A DNA stretch of 8,299 nucleotides from Clostridia bacterium (lineage in GTDB: Bacteria; Bacillota; Clostridia; Oscillospirales; Butyricicoccaceae), in assembly GCA_017552495.1 (NCBI GenBank), contig JAFZPW010000004.1, forward strand, positions 1 through 8,299, given 5' to 3'. Positions 6,894 to 8,299 of this stretch are shown piece after piece; position 1 is the first letter of the stretch; the number at the start of each line of letters is the position of its first letter. Both the position numbers and the translations under genes were made by a program. The notes beneath the pieces are model-generated. The model did no database searches, had not been told where the DNA came from, and was given only the letters and a program-made list of their open reading frames with translations.

Positions 6894-6921
6894 TTGTAAT
6901 TTTTCGCGTTTCTGTTATACT
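6894..6921 (+). promoter_or_regulatory. Promoter of prfA-sua5 (extended -10)
   Basis: TTGTAA (6894-6899), a 16-nt spacer and TATACT (6916-6921), with TG at 6913-6914 one base before the -10, make an extended -10 sigma-A promoter. Transcription would start near 6928, giving a leader of about 30 nt before the prfA ATG at 6960. Confidence 0.72.
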
Positions 6922-6947
6922 GGAAGATAAATCAACGCGATGTGTTC

Positions 6948-6952
6948 GGAGG
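6948..6952 (+). promoter_or_regulatory. Ribosome binding site of prfA
   Basis: GGAGG, 7 nt before the ATG at 6960. The in-frame GTG at 6942 lies upstream of this site and would leave it inside the coding sequence, so the ATG is preferred. Confidence 0.8.
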
Positions 6953-6959
6953 CCCCGTT

Positions 6960-8048
6960 ATGCTGGAAAAACTCTCACAGATCAAAGAACGCTATCTCGC
7001 CCTGCAGCGCCGTCTGGAGGACGGGTCGGTCTATGCCGACCCTGCGGCGGCGGCCCGTCTGCTCAAGGAGCAGAAGGAACTTTTACCGGTGGTGGAAGCC
7101 TTCGCACGGTGGGAGGACGCCCGCCGGAGACTGGAGGACGCTCGGACGCTGCAAAAGGATCCCGATCCCGAACTGCGGGCCATGGCGGAGCAGGAGGCCC
7201 GGGAGAGCGAAAACGCCTGTGAGGCGCTGGAACGCCAGCTCCAGCTTTTGCTTTTGCCAAAGGACGCCGACGACGACAAAAGCGTCATCGTGGAGATCCG
7301 CTCGGGAGTGGGCGGCGAGGAGGCCGCTCTGTTTGCCGCCGATCTCTTCCGGATGTACACCATGTACGCCGAGCGCCGGCGGTTTTCGATCGACATCATG
7401 AACGAAAACCGCACCGAGTTGGGCGGCGTCAGGGAGATCAGCTTCGCCGTGGAGGGCGAAGGCGCTTGGGCGCGCTTCAAATTTGAAAGCGGCACCCACC
7501 GGGTGCAGCGGGTCCCCGATACCGAGAGCCAGGGCCGCATCCAGACCTCAGCGGCCACGGTGGCCGTGCTACCAGAGGCGGAGGACGTGGAGATCCGCAT
7601 TGACCCTTCCGAGCTGCAGATCGACACTTACCGCTCCTCCGGCGCGGGCGGGCAGCATGTGAACAAAACCGAAAGCGCCATCCGCATCACCCATCTGCCC
7701 ACCGGACTGGTGGTGGAATGCCAGGACGAGCGCAGCCAATACAAAAACAAAGACAAGGCCATGAAGCTGCTGCGTTCGCGGCTGTATCAAGCCCAGCGGG
7801 AGAAGCAGGAGGCCCAGCGGGCCGGTCTGCGGCGGGATCAGGTGGGCTCCGGCGACCGCTCGGGCCGCATCCGCACCTATAATTTCCCCCAGGGGCGGCT
7901 CACCGACCACCGGATCGGGCTGACTCTCTATAAACTGGAGCAGATCATGAACGGCGATCTGGACGAGTTGATCGACGCGCTGATCACCGCCGACCGGGCG
8001 GAAAAGCTCAAGGGCGGACAGGATGCCGAAAAGGAGTTGTCTCAATGA
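6960..8048 (+). CDS. prfA: Peptide chain release factor 1 (RF1)
   Basis: Recognises UAA and UAG stop codons in the ribosomal A site and triggers hydrolysis of peptidyl-tRNA. The product is 362 residues, the usual length. The N-terminal helical domain spans about 1-105. The codon-recognition domain has FESGTHRVQRVPDTESQGR (175-193), whose PDT (186-188) fits the RF1 PxT tripeptide rather than the RF2 SPF. The catalytic GGQ is at 230-232 within SSGAGGQHVNKTESAIRITH. The C-terminal LTDHRIGLTLYKLEQIMNG (314-332) is typical. There is no in-frame UGA and no sign of a programmed frameshift, which also argues against RF2. One oddity: residue 195 in GRIQTSAAT is Gln where RF1 usually has His. The stop overlaps the next start as ATGA (8045-8048). 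The GGQ methylase gene prmC, often adjacent to prfA, is not next to it on either side as far as the window shows. Confidence 0.97.
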   Translation: MLEKLSQIKERYLALQRRLEDGSVYADPAAAARLLKEQKELLPVVEAFARWEDARRRLEDARTLQKDPDPELRAMAEQEARESENACEALERQLQLLLLPKDADDDKSVIVEIRSGVGGEEAALFAADLFRMYTMYAERRRFSIDIMNENRTELGGVREISFAVEGEGAWARFKFESGTHRVQRVPDTESQGRIQTSAATVAVLPEAEDVEIRIDPSELQIDTYRSSGAGGQHVNKTESAIRITHLPTGLVVECQDERSQYKNKDKAMKLLRSRLYQAQREKQEAQRAGLRRDQVGSGDRSGRIRTYNFPQGRLTDHRIGLTLYKLEQIMNGDLDELIDALITADRAEKLKGGQDAEKELSQ

Positions 8049-8299
8049 AAGAAGCCTGTGAAACGCTACTGCTCCACGGCGGCGCAAAACGCGATATCGT
8101 CAAAGCCGGCCGTCTGCTGGCCGCCGGCGAGGTGGTGGCCGTTCCCACCGAAACGGTCTACGGTCTGGCAGCCAACGCGCTGGACGAACAGGCCGTTCTG
8201 CGAATTTTTGAAGCAAAAGGCCGGCCTCAGGACAATCCGCTCATCGTCCACATTTCCGCGACGGAGCAGATCGGCCCGCTGGTGGCCGATTTCCCCGCC
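8045..8299 (+). CDS. Threonylcarbamoyl-AMP synthase, Sua5/YrdC/TsaC family, N-terminal part (3' end outside window)
   Basis: Makes threonylcarbamoyl-AMP from Thr, bicarbonate and ATP, the first step of t6A37 modification in ANN-decoding tRNAs. Eighty-five residues are visible. GEVVAVPTETVYGLAANA is at 28-45, the classical start of the YrdC fold. AKGRPQDNPLIVHI at 57-70 carries the conserved Lys and Arg of the KxR motif and the xPL stretch. The Ser-Asn part of the active site and any C-terminal Sua5 domain lie beyond the edge, so I cannot tell the short TsaC/YrdC form from the longer Sua5 form. The ATG at 8045 has AAGGAG (8031-8036) 8 nt upstream and overlaps the prfA stop by 4 nt, so translational coupling with RF1 is likely. 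Sua5 (YwlC in Bacillus) near prfA is a known Firmicute neighbourhood. Confidence 0.94.
   Translation, partial: MKEACETLLLHGGAKRDIVKAGRLLAAGEVVAVPTETVYGLAANALDEQAVLRIFEAKGRPQDNPLIVHISATEQIGPLVADFPA

Larger units (their letters stand above)
6842..6959. other. Divergent intergenic region between the small gene and prfA
   Basis: This 118-nt stretch holds the ribosome site of the small gene (6849-6854, minus strand), the prfA promoter (6894-6921) and the prfA ribosome site (6948-6952). The prfA -10 box overlaps a possible minus-strand -10 (TATAAC, 6919-6914). I see no riboswitch-like or T-box-like structure and no long inverted repeat in it. Confidence 0.6.

Noticed and set aside
6620..7222. Plus-strand open frame of 200 codons through the intergenic region into prfA
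   Set aside because: Runs through the terminator, the small gene and both promoters, then out of frame in prfA; Arg/Gly/Pro-rich low-quality sequence.
7031..7627. Minus-strand open frame of 198 codons opposite prfA
   Set aside because: Ser/Arg-rich antisense shadow of RF1 with no recognisable domain.

Overview
The window is ordinary core-genome DNA from a GC-rich Gram-positive bacterium, most likely a clostridial Firmicute of the Oscillospirales/Ruminococcaceae type. This rests on three things: the neighbourhoods gdpP-rplI-dnaB and tilS-hpt-ftsH typical of Firmicutes, strong GGAGG-type ribosome binding sites, and GC-rich codon use. The lineage is an inference from gene order and protein style, not from a search. 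I see no tRNA, rRNA, CRISPR array, insertion sequence, prophage or toxin-antitoxin gene.

Layout. Positions 1-6577 hold six tightly packed minus-strand genes. In transcription order they are gdpP (c-di-AMP phosphodiesterase), rplI (ribosomal protein L9), dnaB (replicative helicase), tilS (tRNA-Ile lysidine synthetase), hpt (hypoxanthine phosphoribosyltransferase) and ftsH (membrane AAA+ protease, cut by the left window edge). Gaps are 45 nt or less, with overlaps of 14 nt (dnaB/tilS) and 4 nt (tilS/hpt). A promoter with a perfect TATAAT box lies just upstream of gdpP, so one long transcript is plausible. Positions 6578-6959 are a punctuation region. They contain the gdpP promoter, a strong intrinsic terminator, an unrecognised 48-residue minus-strand gene with a good ribosome binding site, and an extended -10 promoter firing rightward. 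Positions 6960-8299 hold prfA (release factor 1) and the start of a Sua5/YrdC/TsaC gene, plus strand, overlapping by ATGA and cut by the right edge.

How the genes fit together. Both transcription units are dominated by translation and growth functions: lysidine and t6A modification of tRNA, L9, stop-codon reading, replication fork unwinding, purine salvage, c-di-AMP turnover and membrane proteolysis. No dedicated new pathway is visible.

Points that deserve a second look: the 48-residue protein; a GdpP whose DHHA1 glycine motif reads GGGGN instead of GGGGH; an RF1 with Gln where a stop-codon-contacting His is usual; the merging of two classical Firmicute gene clusters into one; and a terminator abutting the next promoter. 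I did not find a convincing undescribed multi-gene system.
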